Source: Pirellulimonas nuda (GTDB taxonomy: Bacteria > Planctomycetota > Planctomycetia > Pirellulales > Lacipirellulaceae). Taken from it: a DNA stretch of 64,000 nucleotides. This document shows positions 10,902 to 20,022 of this stretch, piece by piece. The stretch lies in contig NZ_CP036291.1 of assembly GCF_007750855.1 (NCBI RefSeq), forward strand, positions 1,798,001-1,862,000, given 5' to 3'. Within the stretch, counting starts at the first letter, position 1. Every line of letters begins with the position of its first letter. The notes below the pieces were generated by a model. It did not search any database and had not been told where the DNA came from. It worked only from the letters and a program-made list of their open reading frames with translations. The translations under genes were made by a program, and so were the position numbers.

Positions 10902-12452
10902 CTACTCCCACTCGATCGTCGCCGGCGGTTTGCTGCTGATGTCGTAGACCACGCGGTTCACCCCCTGCACCTCGTTGATGATCCGGGTGCTGATCCGGCT
11001 TAGCAGCTCGTGGGGCAGGTGGCTCCAGTCGGCGGTCATGAAGTCGTCTGTGTTCACGCTCCGCACGGCGACTGTGTTCTCGTACGTGCGGCTGTCGCCC
11101 ATCACGCCGACGCTTTGCACCGGCAGCAGCACCGCGAACGACTGGCTGGTGGCGCGGTACAGCCCCTCGGCCTGGATCTCGCCGACCACGATCGCGTCTG
11201 CCTCGCGCAGCACGGCCAGCTTTTCGCGGGTCACTTCGCCCAGGCATCGCACGGCCAGCCCCGGGCCGGGGAAGGGGTGACGCCAGACGATCTCCGGCGG
11301 GAGCCCTAACTGCAGGCCGAGCTGGCGGACCTCGTCCTTGAACAGGTCGCGTAGCGGCTCGATCAGCTCAAAGCCCAGCTCGGCCGGCAGGCCGCCGACG
11401 TTGTGGTGCAGCTTGATGGTGTCGGCCGGGCCGTCGACCGCGGCGCCGCTCTCGATCACGTCGGGATAGAGAGTCCCCTGTGCCAAGAAGCGGGCGTCGT
11501 CGATTTTCAGCGCCTCGGCCTTGAAGCAATCGATAAACGTCTTGCCGATCCGCCGCCGCTTTTCTTGCGGGTCGCTCACACCGGCCAGCACGTTGAGGAA
11601 CTCGTCTTCGGCCCGCACGACGTGCAGGTCGGTCTTGAAGTGGCGGCTGAACTCGTCGATCACCGCGGCCGCCTCGTCCTTGCGCAGCAGGCCGTTGTCG
11701 ACCAGGATGCACGAGAGCTGTGGTCCGATGGCGCGGTAGAGCAGGGCGGCAACCACCGCTGAGTCAACGCCGCCGGATAGGCCGCAGATCACGCGAGAAC
11801 TACCGACCGTCTCGCGGACCTTGTTGATCGTCTCCTCGGCAAAATCCCCCAGCCGCCACGCGCCGCTGGCCTTGCAGACGTGCTTCACAAAGTTGCCCAG
11901 GATCGTCTTGCCGGCCACCGTGTGGGTGACCTCCGGGTGGAACTGCAGGCCGTAGATCGGCAGCCGCTTGTGGCGGACCGCGGCGAACGGGCAGGTCTTC
12001 GTCTTGGCGAGCGGCGAAAAGTCTTCCGCGATGGCGGTCACCTGATCGCCGTGGCTCATCCACACCTCCGTGCTGGCGGGGACGTCGGCCATCAAGTCGG
12101 CGTCGTCAACCACGTCGCAGTGCGAGCGGCCGTACTCGCGCGACGGACAGCTCGTCACTTCGCCCCCCAAGGCCTTGCAGGCCAGTTGCATGCCGTAGCA
12201 GATCCCCAGCACGGGCACGCCCAGTTCGAAAAGTTCGGGGTCGCACTGCGGCGCGCCGGGCGCATAGACGCTGTTGGGACCCCCCGACAGGATGATCCCT
12301 ACGGGATCGAGCTCGCGCAGCCGGGCCGCGGTAATGTCGTGCCGGACGATCTCGCAATAAACGTGCTGCTCGCGCACCCGACGGGCGATCAGTTGGGCGG
12401 TTTGCGAGCCGAAATCGAGCACGAGCACACGCTCGTTAGCGGCGTTTGTCAT
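10902..12452 (-). CDS. guaA: GMP synthase (glutamine-hydrolysing)
   Basis: Converts XMP to GMP using glutamine and ATP, the last step of guanine nucleotide synthesis. 516 aa, normal for the family. The N-terminal class I amidotransferase domain has the nucleophile Cys85 in [10 protein letters not shown] and the His/Glu pair in [10 protein letters not shown]. The ATP-pyrophosphatase domain has the PP-loop [10 protein letters not shown]. The C-terminal dimerisation domain ends in PPATIEWE, the usual GuaA terminus. Monocistronic by position, with a large composite palindrome just upstream. The minus-strand leader has a GATAGA box near the ATG. Confidence 0.97.
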   Translation of the reverse strand: MTNAANERVLVLDFGSQTAQLIARRVREQHVYCEIVRHDITAARLRELDPVGIILSGGPNSVYAPGAPQCDPELFELGVPVLGICYGMQLACKALGGEVTSCPSREYGRSHCDVVDDADLMADVPASTEVWMSHGDQVTAIAEDFSPLAKTKTCPFAAVRHKRLPIYGLQFHPEVTHTVAGKTILGNFVKHVCKASGAWRLGDFAEETINKVRETVGSSRVICGLSGGVDSAVVAALLYRAIGPQLSCILVDNGLLRKDEAAAVIDEFSRHFKTDLHVVRAEDEFLNVLAGVSDPQEKRRRIGKTFIDCFKAEALKIDDARFLAQGTLYPDVIESGAAVDGPADTIKLHHNVGGLPAELGFELIEPLRDLFKDEVRQLGLQLGLPPEIVWRHPFPGPGLAVRCLGEVTREKLAVLREADAIVVGEIQAEGLYRATSQSFAVLLPVQSVGVMGDSRTYENTVAVRSVNTDDFMTADWSHLPHELLSRISTRIINEVQGVNRVVYDISSKPPATIEWE

Positions 12453-12482
12453 GGCGGGCGTTCTCTATCTCAAAAGACTTTG

Positions 12483-12686
12483 ACCACGGATAGCACGGAT
12501 TTCACGGATGAGAAGTTGGCCACGAAAAGGCACAAAGAGCACAAAAAGCAATGACCAAGCCTCAACGGCCAAGAAAGGCGCAAGCGATGTCGTCAACGTT
12601 TTGGTCATTGAGACTTGGTCATTGGTCATTCCGTCTTTGTGCTTTTTGTGGCAATCGTATCCGTGAAATCCGTGTCATCCGTGGTT
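12483..12686. repeat. Nested composite palindrome made of three repeat families
   Basis: Three inverted pairs are nested. The outer pair is ACCACGGATAGCACGGATTT... (12483-12509) against ...ATCCGTGTCATCCGTGGTT (12659-12686). The middle pair is the CACGAAAAGGCACAAAGAGC region (12521-12549) against CTTTGTGCTTTTTGTGG (12635-12651). The inner pair is AATGACCAAGCCTCAA (12550-12565) against TTGAGACTTGGTCATT (12608-12623). Together they fill the space between the divergent guaA and surE genes. The outer motif recurs at 8304-8333, and the inner right arm recurs at 24499-24530. Confidence 0.8.
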
Positions 12687-12858
12687 AATTGGCGTCCGTA
12701 GTGCGGGTCGGACTGGATCGGCCGTGGGAAAGCCCGGGATTCTACTGCCGGGGGCGTCCCGTCACTAGCGGTTCGTTGTGGGAGTGGCGGAGGGGGTTTA
12801 GCATGGGGGTAGTCAACCAAGCGAAAACCCTACCTATCCGCCACGGATGGCCCCCGCC

Positions 12859-13674
12859 ATGCAGATCCTGCTGACCAACGACGACGGCATCTACGCCCCC
12901 GGGCTGGTGGCGATGCAACGCGCTCTCGAGCGGTTGGGGGACGTGTGCGTGGTGGCGCCAGACCGCGAGCAGAGCGGCGTGGGGCACTCGATCACATTCC
13001 TGAGCCCGCTGATGGCCAAGGAGGTGTTCGACGTGCGGGGCGATCAGCCAGAACGCCGGATCGGCTGGGCGGTCGAAGGGAGCCCCGCCGATTGCGTGAA
13101 GCTCGCCCTGGCGCGGTTCCCCGGCGGTGAACCGTTGTGCCCCGAAGTACCCGACCTGGTGGTCAGCGGCGTCAACGGCGGCCTGAACGTCGGCATCAAC
13201 GTGCTGTACTCGGGGACCGTGGCGGCCGCCACCGAGGGCGCCTTGAACGACCTGCCGTCGATCGCCGTGTCGCTGGAGTACGACGAGCACGCCCGCTTCG
13301 ACAGGGCCGCGGAGCTGGCGGTCGAGGTGATCGAGCAGATGCTGCGGCACGATGCTTTTTCGCAACACAAGTTGTTTAATCTCAACATCCCGACCGCCGC
13401 GACGCGTGGGCCCACGGGGCTAAAAATTTCCGAAATGGGGGTCATTCGCTGGCCAGCAGAGTTCGAAGAACGCCGCGACCCGAAGGACCGCCGGTACTTC
13501 TGGGCGCGCGGTTTGCCTCCTACCGAAATGCCGGGCGCCACGACCGACCTCACGGGGATCGCCAGCGGCAACGCAACGCTCACCCCGCTGACGATCGACC
13601 GCACCCGCAACGAGTTTCTGGATACGATGCGTAGCTGGAACTTGTCACTGGACTCAAGAAGGACCGAACGATGA
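12859..13674 (+). CDS. surE: 5'/3'-nucleotidase SurE
   Basis: Metal-dependent phosphatase that removes phosphate from nucleoside monophosphates. 271 aa from ATG at 12859, which gives the standard N-terminus MQILLTNDDGIYAPGL; an in-frame ATG at 12847 adds four residues (MAPA). The metal-binding DD pair (TNDD) and the motifs DREQSGVGHSIT, VVSGVNGGLNVG and YSGTVAAATEG are all present. The stop TGA overlaps the ATG of the next gene (ATGA at 13671), so a small lipoprotein is translationally coupled to it. Confidence 0.94.
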   Translation: MQILLTNDDGIYAPGLVAMQRALERLGDVCVVAPDREQSGVGHSITFLSPLMAKEVFDVRGDQPERRIGWAVEGSPADCVKLALARFPGGEPLCPEVPDLVVSGVNGGLNVGINVLYSGTVAAATEGALNDLPSIAVSLEYDEHARFDRAAELAVEVIEQMLRHDAFSQHKLFNLNIPTAATRGPTGLKISEMGVIRWPAEFEERRDPKDRRYFWARGLPPTEMPGATTDLTGIASGNATLTPLTIDRTRNEFLDTMRSWNLSLDSRRTER

Positions 13675-14189
13675 AACGCCTCCTCCGCCCGATCGCGATG
13701 GTCGCCGCCGCCGGCACGCTGGTGTGGCTGCACGGCTGCGGCAAGCCCGAAGGGGGGAGCCTGGCCGAACAACGCCGGCTGCAATCGGAGCGGGCCGCGG
13801 TGGTGGCCACCGAGCAGGCCGACGCCAAGGCCGACGCGGCCGCCAAGGCGCAAGAAGCCGAAGCAGAACGCTTGAAGGACGAGGCGCCGAGCCTGGTGAC
13901 CGAAGACGATTTCAAGAAGGGAAAAAGCCTAAAGGACGGCGGCTATTTGAGCCAGGTCGCGCGAGCGAGGTTTGTCGCCGAGCACCGGATCGCGATGGAT
14001 ATCCAACTGGTGCAGGCGATGGCTTTGTTCAATGCGTCCGAGGGGCGGTATCCCAAGGATCAGAAAGAGTTCATGGAGAAGATCATCAAGGCCAACATGA
14101 TCCAGCTCCCCGAGCTCGATGGCCCCTATGAGTACGTCTACAACGCGGAAGACCACCAGCTCTACAAGCAGCCGATCACGGAGGAGTAG
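13671..14189 (+). CDS. Putative lipoprotein downstream of surE
   Basis: 172 aa, function not recognised. Signal peptide with a lipobox (TLVWLHGC, Cys near residue 24), then an Ala/Glu/Lys-rich helical stretch (about residues 30-65). A C-terminal domain follows with the pattern ALFNASEGRYPKDQKEFMEKII, which resembles the small periplasmic domain of type II pseudopilins or similar lipoproteins. The gene overlaps the surE stop by 4 bp (ATGA). It should sit on an inner or outer membrane facing the periplasm. The lipoprotein call is good; the role is unknown. Confidence 0.75.
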   Translation: MKRLLRPIAMVAAAGTLVWLHGCGKPEGGSLAEQRRLQSERAAVVATEQADAKADAAAKAQEAEAERLKDEAPSLVTEDDFKKGKSLKDGGYLSQVARARFVAEHRIAMDIQLVQAMALFNASEGRYPKDQKEFMEKIIKANMIQLPELDGPYEYVYNAEDHQLYKQPITEE

Positions 14190-14272
14190 GTCTTGGGTTT
14201 TCGGTATTAGTCGTTGGTACGCTTCGGCCTCTACTCACCCTTGGACACTTCGCCCCCGTCCCCACGCAAGAA

Positions 14273-14836
14273 ATGCGATCTCTCCTCTTCATCGCCGCCA
14301 CGCTCGCCTCCCTGATTGCCGATGCGCAGAACTGGGTGTTCCTGCCGAGCACCTTCACGCACGACCCGGTCACCGGGGCGCGGGTGGCGCAGTACGACCG
14401 CATCGCGGCGGTCGAGGAGCTCCCCGACCCGCGGATGGTGACAAGCGGCTACCGACGCACCCGCACCACGCTGCGTGGGCCGGACGGTTCGGTTGATTCC
14501 ACCTACCAGGTGCAGCGGTACACCAGCCCAACCGGCGGGCTGGACGCGGAGTGGGAACGCTTCCACGACGCCTGGCAGGAGTCGCTGCTGACCGGCAGCT
14601 ACTTTTATCAGAACCAACCGGCGCCCACCGGCGCCGTGTACGGCTACCCAGGCGACCCGTACAACCCCGCGTACGGTCCGTCGCTGCCGAACGGGGCGTA
14701 CGGCGACCCACGCTTCGCGAACCCCTACCCACAACGCGGCTACGCACCCTATGGGCCCCCGGCCTACCCCCAGCAGGGGGGCTACGGACAACCGGGCTAC
14801 GGCCCGCGGCGGGACGGAGGTTTCAACGGCCCCTAA
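14273..14836 (+). CDS. Exported Pro/Gly/Tyr-rich protein
   Basis: 187 aa, function not recognised. Signal peptide (MRSLLFIAATLASLIADAQ), a short folded region (about residues 20-115) containing YQVQRYTSPTGG, then a low-complexity tail rich in Pro, Gly, Tyr and Gln (GYPGDPYNPAYGP, GYAPYGPPAYPQQGGYG). Such tails are often disordered or form surface or matrix material. Same strand as surE but 83 nt beyond the lipoprotein gene, so possibly separate. Confidence 0.65.
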   Translation: MRSLLFIAATLASLIADAQNWVFLPSTFTHDPVTGARVAQYDRIAAVEELPDPRMVTSGYRRTRTTLRGPDGSVDSTYQVQRYTSPTGGLDAEWERFHDAWQESLLTGSYFYQNQPAPTGAVYGYPGDPYNPAYGPSLPNGAYGDPRFANPYPQRGYAPYGPPAYPQQGGYGQPGYGPRRDGGFNGP

Positions 14837-14850
14837 CATCGTGCCTGCGG

Positions 14851-15405
14851 CTACTTTCCTCGCCGTAGCTCACTCGCCCCTCGCTGCCACACCTCGCTCC
14901 CTGAATAGTCGGAAATCAGCCAACGCCCGTCAACGCGTCGGAGCGTGACCGAAAGGTCGTCCTGGCCCCCGCCGCGCATGCCCGATCTCCGGTGGGCCGC
15001 CAGCACAAAGGGCTTGAGCTGGGCGACCGCCGTGTCCGGGGGGGAGCCAGTGAGAGTGACTTCGCGAAGGTTCGCGTTGGCGGTCTCGATATGAAACTCT
15101 GGCATCAGCGTTTGGGCGTCGGAGCGGACGTTCGACGCCGCGGGGTCGACCATGGCCAGAACCGCGGGGAGATCATCCGCCTCGATCGCGGCGAAAAGTT
15201 CGCTCAGCGTCCGCACCACCTGTTCGTGGGGGGTCTCGATAGCCAGTTCCGTCAACACCGCCGCGATGGTCAACAGCAGCACCCCCACGAGGGCCGCAAG
15301 GGCCATTCCGCTCTTGTTCGCGGAGTAGATCAACCCAGCGACCGTAGCCGCTACTGCGCCCAGGGCGAGGGCCGGGACCGGCGACTCCAGGAAGACATCA
15401 AGCAT
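14851..15405 (-). CDS. Two-TM protein with NTF2-like C-terminal domain
   Basis: 184 aa from ATG at 15405 (MLDVFLESPVPALALG); the frame is open further upstream but this start leads directly into the first helix. Two hydrophobic helices (about residues 8-25 and 31-52) precede a soluble region that reads like a small NTF2/SnoaL-type fold (LSELFAAIEADDLPAVLAMVDP ... VTLRRVDGRWLISDYSG). No close family recognised. Convergent with the preceding gene, and divergent from the ClpP-like gene. Confidence 0.7.
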   Translation of the reverse strand: MLDVFLESPVPALALGAVAATVAGLIYSANKSGMALAALVGVLLLTIAAVLTELAIETPHEQVVRTLSELFAAIEADDLPAVLAMVDPAASNVRSDAQTLMPEFHIETANANLREVTLTGSPPDTAVAQLKPFVLAAHRRSGMRGGGQDDLSVTLRRVDGRWLISDYSGSEVWQRGASELRRGK

Positions 15406-15549
15406 GGTTTTACGGCTTGGGGGGTGCTTTTCGGTTGCAAAAACATTGCGAATCGGGTTCATTGGGATGAACCAGACCCGCGGTAATTATCGTAGTAGTT
15501 AGCGGTGGCCGCCATCGGGCCCGCAATTTCTTACCCAGGAGAGAGTGCC

Positions 15550-17040
15550 GTGCTGTCCCGCCTATTGTTTGCTTTTGCGTTGTTTTCGTTCGTAAGCGTC
15601 GGCCCGCAAGCCTGGGCGGACGAAGCGCCCCCCGCCCAGGGCCAGCAGAAAAAGGTCCCCTTCAAGGACCTGCCGGACGAGATGAAGGAGAAGATCCGCG
15701 AGGCGATCGAGAAGAACGACCGTATCCCGGACGAGGTCAAAGAGAAGCTCCGCAAGGCGACCGAGGAAGGGGGCTTGAGCTCGTTTGAAGAAGGCGAGAG
15801 CGCTTCAAGCGAAGTCAAGCCGACCGAGAAGAAAGAGGACGCCAAGAAAGAGGAAGAGAAGAAGCCGCAAGAGCCGAGCCTGAACGACAAGGTAAAGGAG
15901 CTGCGCGAGAAGATGCAGCAGATGGACACCGAGTTCCAGTACAAGGTGGCCGAATACAAGGCGCGGTTTGACGAGCAGCGGCTGGCGATCGAGAAAGCGA
16001 AGCTCGACCGGCAGATCGCCGATGCCCAGAAGGCCGAGGAGGAAGCCGATAAGGAAGCCGTCCGCAAGCAGAAGCTGAGCGAGATCAAGGCCGAACTCGA
16101 GCTCTCCGAGTACGAAGCCAAGCTCGCCAAGGCCCGGCACGAGGCGGACCTGATGGCGATGAGCGCACGCAAGGCCCGCGCCGAAGCAGAGCTGGCGACC
16201 CTGGCTGCCGAGGAGAAGTTCCAAGACGCGGTGATCGATGAGCGGCAATACCCGGACCAGCCGTTCAAGAACGGCGTGCTCACGATCAGCGACCGCCGGA
16301 TCGAGCTGAACGGAGCGATCTTCGACGGCGCCGCGAAGTACGTCTGCGACCGCATCGACTACTACAACAACGAGTCGGACAAGCCGATCTTCTTGATCAT
16401 CGACTCCAGCCCCGGCGGTTCCGGGGTCGAGGGCCTGCAAATCGTCCAGGCGATGAAGCACAGCAAGGCGCCGGTTCACGTGGTTGTGAAGCGGTTTGCT
16501 GCGAGCATGGCCGCCATCATCACCACCCTGGCGGACGAGTCGTACGCCTACCCGGGCGCCATCTTGCTGCACCACCAAGCCAGCAGCGGGATGAGTGGCA
16601 ACACCACGCAGCAGAAGGAGTCGCTCGATCGGCTACGCGAGATGTCGGACCGGTTGGTGGGCGCCGTTGCGGAAAAGATCGGCACCACCGAGGATCAGTT
16701 CGTCGAGCAGATGTACAAGAACCGCTCGACGGGGGATTGGGACCTGTTCGCCGACGAGGCCCTCAAGCAGGGCTGGGTCGACCACGTGGTGGATGAGATC
16801 CGCGAAACCGCGGTCCGTAGCCGGCCGACCGGTTCGCGCAGCACGTCGTTCACGATCCGTGGCTTTGGCGAAGCAGACGCGGACGTCGCCGAGCCCGCCG
16901 CGGTGAACGCGGCGATGGAGCGGTACGACGTGCGGCTCAGCGAGCAACAGGACGACAAAGGCCGCCGCTTCGTCCGGCTGCCGCGTCTGGGCCCGATGGA
17001 CCACTGGTTCCTCTACAACCCCGACGAGTACTACCGGTAA
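15550..17040 (+). CDS. Exported ClpP-like serine protease with coiled-coil region
   Basis: 496 aa from GTG at 15550, which opens directly into a signal peptide (VLSRLLFAFALFSFVSVGPQAWA). Residues about 30-100 are highly charged, and 100-230 form a long Glu/Lys/Ala coiled coil. The C-terminal half is a ClpP/crotonase-fold protease: SSPGGSGVEGLQI is the oxyanion strand, with Ser319 in FAASMAAI, His342 in LLHHQA and Asp398 in DWDLFADEA, so the triad is complete. Unlike housekeeping ClpP it is exported and has no ATPase partner here, so it should act in the periplasm or at the membrane, perhaps like SDH/SppA-type proteases. A strong hairpin terminator follows. Confidence 0.85.
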   Translation: MLSRLLFAFALFSFVSVGPQAWADEAPPAQGQQKKVPFKDLPDEMKEKIREAIEKNDRIPDEVKEKLRKATEEGGLSSFEEGESASSEVKPTEKKEDAKKEEEKKPQEPSLNDKVKELREKMQQMDTEFQYKVAEYKARFDEQRLAIEKAKLDRQIADAQKAEEEADKEAVRKQKLSEIKAELELSEYEAKLAKARHEADLMAMSARKARAEAELATLAAEEKFQDAVIDERQYPDQPFKNGVLTISDRRIELNGAIFDGAAKYVCDRIDYYNNESDKPIFLIIDSSPGGSGVEGLQIVQAMKHSKAPVHVVVKRFAASMAAIITTLADESYAYPGAILLHHQASSGMSGNTTQQKESLDRLREMSDRLVGAVAEKIGTTEDQFVEQMYKNRSTGDWDLFADEALKQGWVDHVVDEIRETAVRSRPTGSRSTSFTIRGFGEADADVAEPAAVNAAMERYDVRLSEQQDDKGRRFVRLPRLGPMDHWFLYNPDEYYR

Positions 17041-17120
17041 GGCCGGAGGGCCTCCGCCAAGACGCGGGCCGCCGCGCCGGGCATTCCAAGTTTTTCTGGA
17101 AGGACCCGCTGCTTAGCCTC

Positions 17121-17164
17121 AACGACCGATCCACGCAGGCGCCCGCCTGCGCGGATCGGTCGTT
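17121..17164 (+). terminator. Strong hairpin after the ClpP-like gene
   Basis: AACGACCGATCC...GCAGGCG (17121-17141) pairs with CGCCTGC...GGATCGGTCGTT (17144-17164) over 21 bp with one mismatch and a 2-nt loop, followed by a short T-rich run (TTTGCGTTGTTT). Likely intrinsic terminator about 80 nt past the stop. Confidence 0.7.
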
Positions 17165-17243
17165 TGCGTTGTTTCAGGCCCATCTGCGCCTAGCCACGGC
17201 GGGTCTGTGCGCGTAGGATCGTTCTTCCCCGACGGGAGCCATT

Positions 17244-17303
17244 GCTGGCCTGCCAGCAGCGCAAAGCGGGCGCCCAGCCCCCACTGCTGACTAGCCAGCA
17301 GCG
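17244..17303 (+). promoter_or_regulatory. Two near-palindromic sites upstream of ettA
   Basis: GCTGGCCTGCCAGCAGCG (17244-17261) and GCTGACTAGCCAGCAGCG (17286-17303) match at 15 of 18 positions and start 42 bp apart, four helical turns. The core GCTGG-GCCAGC is palindromic. They lie 44-103 bp before the ettA start, as a pair of operator sites would. A short intergenic repeat is the other explanation. The rest of the 306-nt gap holds only the terminator of the previous gene. Confidence 0.4.
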
Positions 17304-17346
17304 GCTCTCCGTTCTCAATCTCGGCGCCGCCTACCTCAATTTTCCC

Positions 17347-19026
17347 ATGTCGCAGAAGTACATCTATCAGATCGCCGGCCTCACCAAGAAGCATGGGCAG
17401 CGGGAGATCCTCAAGGAGATCAGCCTGGCGTTCTACCCGGGCGCCAAGATCGGCGTCCTAGGGCGGAACGGCGCCGGCAAGAGCACGCTGCTGAAGATCA
17501 TGGCCGGGATCGACAAGGAGTACGAGGGCGACGCCGCGTTGACCGACGGGTTTACCGTGGGGCTCTTGTCGCAGGAGCCCCAGCTCAACCCGGAGAAGGA
17601 CGTGCAGGGCAACGTCGAGGAGGCGGTGGCCCACATCCGCGCCCTGGTCGACGAGTACAACGGCACCTGGGAGAAAATGGCCGAGTTGGCCGACGACGCC
17701 AAGGCGACCGAGAAGCTGATGGCCCGGCAGGCCGAGCTGGACGACAAGATCAACGCCACCGGGGCCTGGGAGCTCGATCGGCAGATCGAGATCGCGATGG
17801 GGGCGATGAACCTACCCCCAGGCGACGCGGATGTCAGCAAGCTCTCCGGCGGCGAGAAGCGTCGCGTGGCGCTCTGCAAGCTGCTAATGCAGCAGCCCGA
17901 CCTGCTGCTGCTGGACGAACCGACCAACCACCTCGACGCCGAGAGCATCCTCTGGCTCGAGCACCACTTGGCCGCCTACCCCGGCACGATCGTCGCCGTG
18001 ACCCACGACCGCTACTTCCTGGACAACGTGGCGAACTGGATCCTGGAGATCGAGTTCGGCAAGTGCATCCCCTGGGAAGGCAACTACACAAGCTGGCTAG
18101 AGCAGAAGCGGAAGCGGCTGCAGCTCGAAGAGAAGCAGGAATCCGCCCGCCAGCGGACGCTCGCCAAGGAGCTGGAGTGGATCCGCATGAACCCCAAGGC
18201 GCGCCAGGCCAAGAGCAAGAGCCGCATCAAGGCCTACGAAGAGCTGGCCGCACAGGACCGAGCAGAGGCGGTAGACGAGCTCGAGATCTCGATCCCGCCC
18301 GGTCCGCGGCTCGGAGACCTGGTGGTAGAGGCAAAGAACCTCTCCAAGTCGTACGGCGACCGGGTAATCTTTGAGAACGTCAACTTCAACCTCCCCCCCG
18401 GGGGGATCGTCGGCATTATCGGTCCCAACGGCGCCGGCAAGACCACGTTGCTGCGGATGCTGATGGGCCAGGAAGAGCCCACCAGCGGCTCGCTTAAGTT
18501 CGGCCCCACAGTGGTGCTGGGCTACGTCGACCAGTCCCGCGACAGCCTGAACCCCGACGCCACGGTTTACGAAGAGATCTCGGGGGGCGTCGACAACCTA
18601 GAGATGGGGGGCCGCACGTTCCACGCACGCAGCTACGTGGCCCGCTTCAACTTCCAAAAGGCCGACCAACAGAAGAAGGTAGGCGTTCTCTCTGGCGGCG
18701 AGCGGAACCGAGTCCACCTCGCCAAGCTGCTGCGCCGCGGGAGCAACTTGCTGATGCTGGACGAACCGACCAACGACCTCGACGTCGACACGCTGCGGAG
18801 CCTCGAAGAAGCGGTCGCCAACTTCGTCGGCTGCGCCGTTGTGGTGAGCCACGACCGCTGGTTCCTCGACCGCCTGGCGACCCACATCCTGGCCTTCGAG
18901 GGGGACGGCTACGTCCACTGGTGCGAAGGGAACTTCCAGGACTACGAGACCCAGCGCCGCGTGCGGATGGGTGAAGACGCCGACGAGCCGAAGCGGTTCA
19001 AGTACAAGAAGCTGCAGCACTCCTAA
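17347..19026 (+). CDS. ettA: Energy-dependent translational throttle protein EttA (ABC-F)
   Basis: Ribosome-associated ABC-F ATPase that gates entry of ribosomes into elongation according to ATP/ADP. 559 aa from ATG at 17347, close to the usual 555; the frame is open to 17242 but [20 protein letters not shown] is the family N-terminus. Two ABC domains carry Walker [10 protein letters not shown] and GPNGAGKTT, signatures LSGGEKRR and LSGGERNR, and Walker [13 protein letters not shown] and [12 protein letters not shown]. The linker between them ([19 protein letters not shown]) and the C-terminal [16 protein letters not shown] are typical of EttA. No membrane segments. Confidence 0.95.
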   Translation: MSQKYIYQIAGLTKKHGQREILKEISLAFYPGAKIGVLGRNGAGKSTLLKIMAGIDKEYEGDAALTDGFTVGLLSQEPQLNPEKDVQGNVEEAVAHIRALVDEYNGTWEKMAELADDAKATEKLMARQAELDDKINATGAWELDRQIEIAMGAMNLPPGDADVSKLSGGEKRRVALCKLLMQQPDLLLLDEPTNHLDAESILWLEHHLAAYPGTIVAVTHDRYFLDNVANWILEIEFGKCIPWEGNYTSWLEQKRKRLQLEEKQESARQRTLAKELEWIRMNPKARQAKSKSRIKAYEELAAQDRAEAVDELEISIPPGPRLGDLVVEAKNLSKSYGDRVIFENVNFNLPPGGIVGIIGPNGAGKTTLLRMLMGQEEPTSGSLKFGPTVVLGYVDQSRDSLNPDATVYEEISGGVDNLEMGGRTFHARSYVARFNFQKADQQKKVGVLSGGERNRVHLAKLLRRGSNLLMLDEPTNDLDVDTLRSLEEAVANFVGCAVVVSHDRWFLDRLATHILAFEGDGYVHWCEGNFQDYETQRRVRMGEDADEPKRFKYKKLQHS

Positions 19027-19034
19027 TGTTTTTT

Positions 19035-19104
19035 GTCCGCGAATCACGCGGACAAGCGCGAATGAGGCGGCGGCTTACCGAGTTCTATCCGCGACCTACG
19101 CGGA
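19035..19104. repeat. CCGCG..CGCGG repeat pair after ettA
   Basis: GTCCGCGAATCACGCGGAC (19035-19053) is a small hairpin, and TCCGCGACCTACGCGGA (19088-19104) a second related one. They fill the gap between ettA and the 47-codon gene. Similar in style to the other dispersed palindromes; no T-run. Confidence 0.5.
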
Positions 19105-19141
19105 CACCCGTCCGTAAACCAACCCAAACGAGTACCCGTCC

Positions 19142-19285
19142 ATGAGCGTAGTGCGTACCGGTTCCAACAAGCAGTTCGCCGACAACTGGGAAAACATCTT
19201 CGGCGGCAAGAAGAAAGCCGCCAAACCCGCGCCCGCCAAGAGCAAGACCAGCGCCAAGAAGAAGGCGGCGAAGAAAAAGAAGTAG
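19142..19285 (+). CDS. 47-aa basic Lys/Ala-rich protein
   Basis: Short open frame starting MSVVRTGSNKQFADNWENIF, then GGKKKAAKPAPAKSKTSAKK and a Lys-rich end. The first 20 residues look folded (Trp, Phe, Asn), and the tail resembles histone H1-like or ribosomal tails that bind nucleic acid. I recall similar short proteins in planctomycetes, but this is memory and not checked. It lies 115 nt downstream of ettA on the same strand and could share its transcript. Function unknown; DNA or RNA binding is inferred only from composition. Confidence 0.65.
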   Translation: MSVVRTGSNKQFADNWENIFGGKKKAAKPAPAKSKTSAKKKAAKKKK

Positions 19286-19305
19286 CAGCCCACACAAGAT
19301 GCAAG

Positions 19306-19400
19306 CCACCAAGGGCACGAGGAAACACGAAGGGAAAGAGGAAATAAAACGAGCCTCGTTCTCTTTATTCGCCCTTTGTGCTTCTTCGTGGCCTTGGTGG
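19306..19400. repeat. CCACCAAGG-type imperfect palindrome
   Basis: CCACCAAGGGCACGAGGAAA at 19306 onward pairs with 19372-19400 (...GTGGCCTTGGTGG) over about 29 positions with four mismatches. The loop carries a second inverted pair, GAGGAAATAAAACGAG and CTCGTTCTCTTTATTC. It lies between the convergent 47-codon gene and the Fur-family gene. The CACGAAG units relate it to the repeat at 27683. Confidence 0.65.
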
Positions 19401-19420
19401 TTAGCTCTTCTTTCGCCGCA

Positions 19421-19936
19421 TCAGATCAGATCGACGGGCGAGAGGCGGCGGTGCCGGTTGGTCGCACAGCTCTGACACACGCCGGTCACGATGAGCCGGT
19501 GGCCGGTGACGCGGAAGTTGTGCTCCTTGGCCACTTCTTCGCGGAGCTGTGTAAGCTCCTGGCTCTGGAACTCGATCAGCTTCTGGCACTGCTGACAGTA
19601 GAGGTGGTCGTGCTGGGGGTAGCCGTAGTCGTGCTCGTACACGGCCCGACCATCGAGCGACATCTTCCGCAGCAGGCCCGCCTCGACCAGCTCCTCGAGC
19701 CCCCGGTAAACCGTGGCCCGGCTGACCTGCGCGCCGCCGGCCTGTTTGGCCGTCGACTTGGAGAGCGCATCCATCAATTCATCGGCGTCGAAGTGCTCGT
19801 GCCGGGAAAAGACGTGCTCCACCAGAACGCGACGCTGTTGCGTGATGCGTTTGCCGCGACTCTGCAGGTATTCGTCAAACCGCTCCTGCGGTGACAGGGC
19901 GACTTCGACGTCGTTCAGGGCGAACTGGCTGGACAT
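19421..19936 (-). CDS. Fur-family metal-dependent transcriptional repressor
   Basis: 171 aa. N-terminal winged helix (RGKRITQQRRVLVEHVFSRHEHFDADEL, then VSRATVYRGLEELVEAGLLRK). C-terminal metal-binding and dimerisation domain with YEHDYGYPQHDHLYCQQCQKLIEF and a second pair GVCQSCATNR, the structural zinc CxxC motifs. This fits the Fur/Zur/PerR family; the metal specificity cannot be told by eye. Slightly longer than classical Fur (about 150) because of an N-terminal extension. Single gene, no obvious target operon beside it. Confidence 0.92.
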   Translation of the reverse strand: MSSQFALNDVEVALSPQERFDEYLQSRGKRITQQRRVLVEHVFSRHEHFDADELMDALSKSTAKQAGGAQVSRATVYRGLEELVEAGLLRKMSLDGRAVYEHDYGYPQHDHLYCQQCQKLIEFQSQELTQLREEVAKEHNFRVTGHRLIVTGVCQSCATNRHRRLSPVDLI

Positions 19937-20022
19937 CCGGGCTTTCTAGTCGGTGCGGGCTTGTTCCACATGATTCTAGGCTGCCCGGCTAGAAGCCACA
20001 ACCAACTCCGCGATCCACGCCG

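Noticed and set aside
12483..12686. CRISPR array
   Set aside because: The repeated units are inverted and nested, not direct repeats with regular spacers, and no cas genes are nearby.
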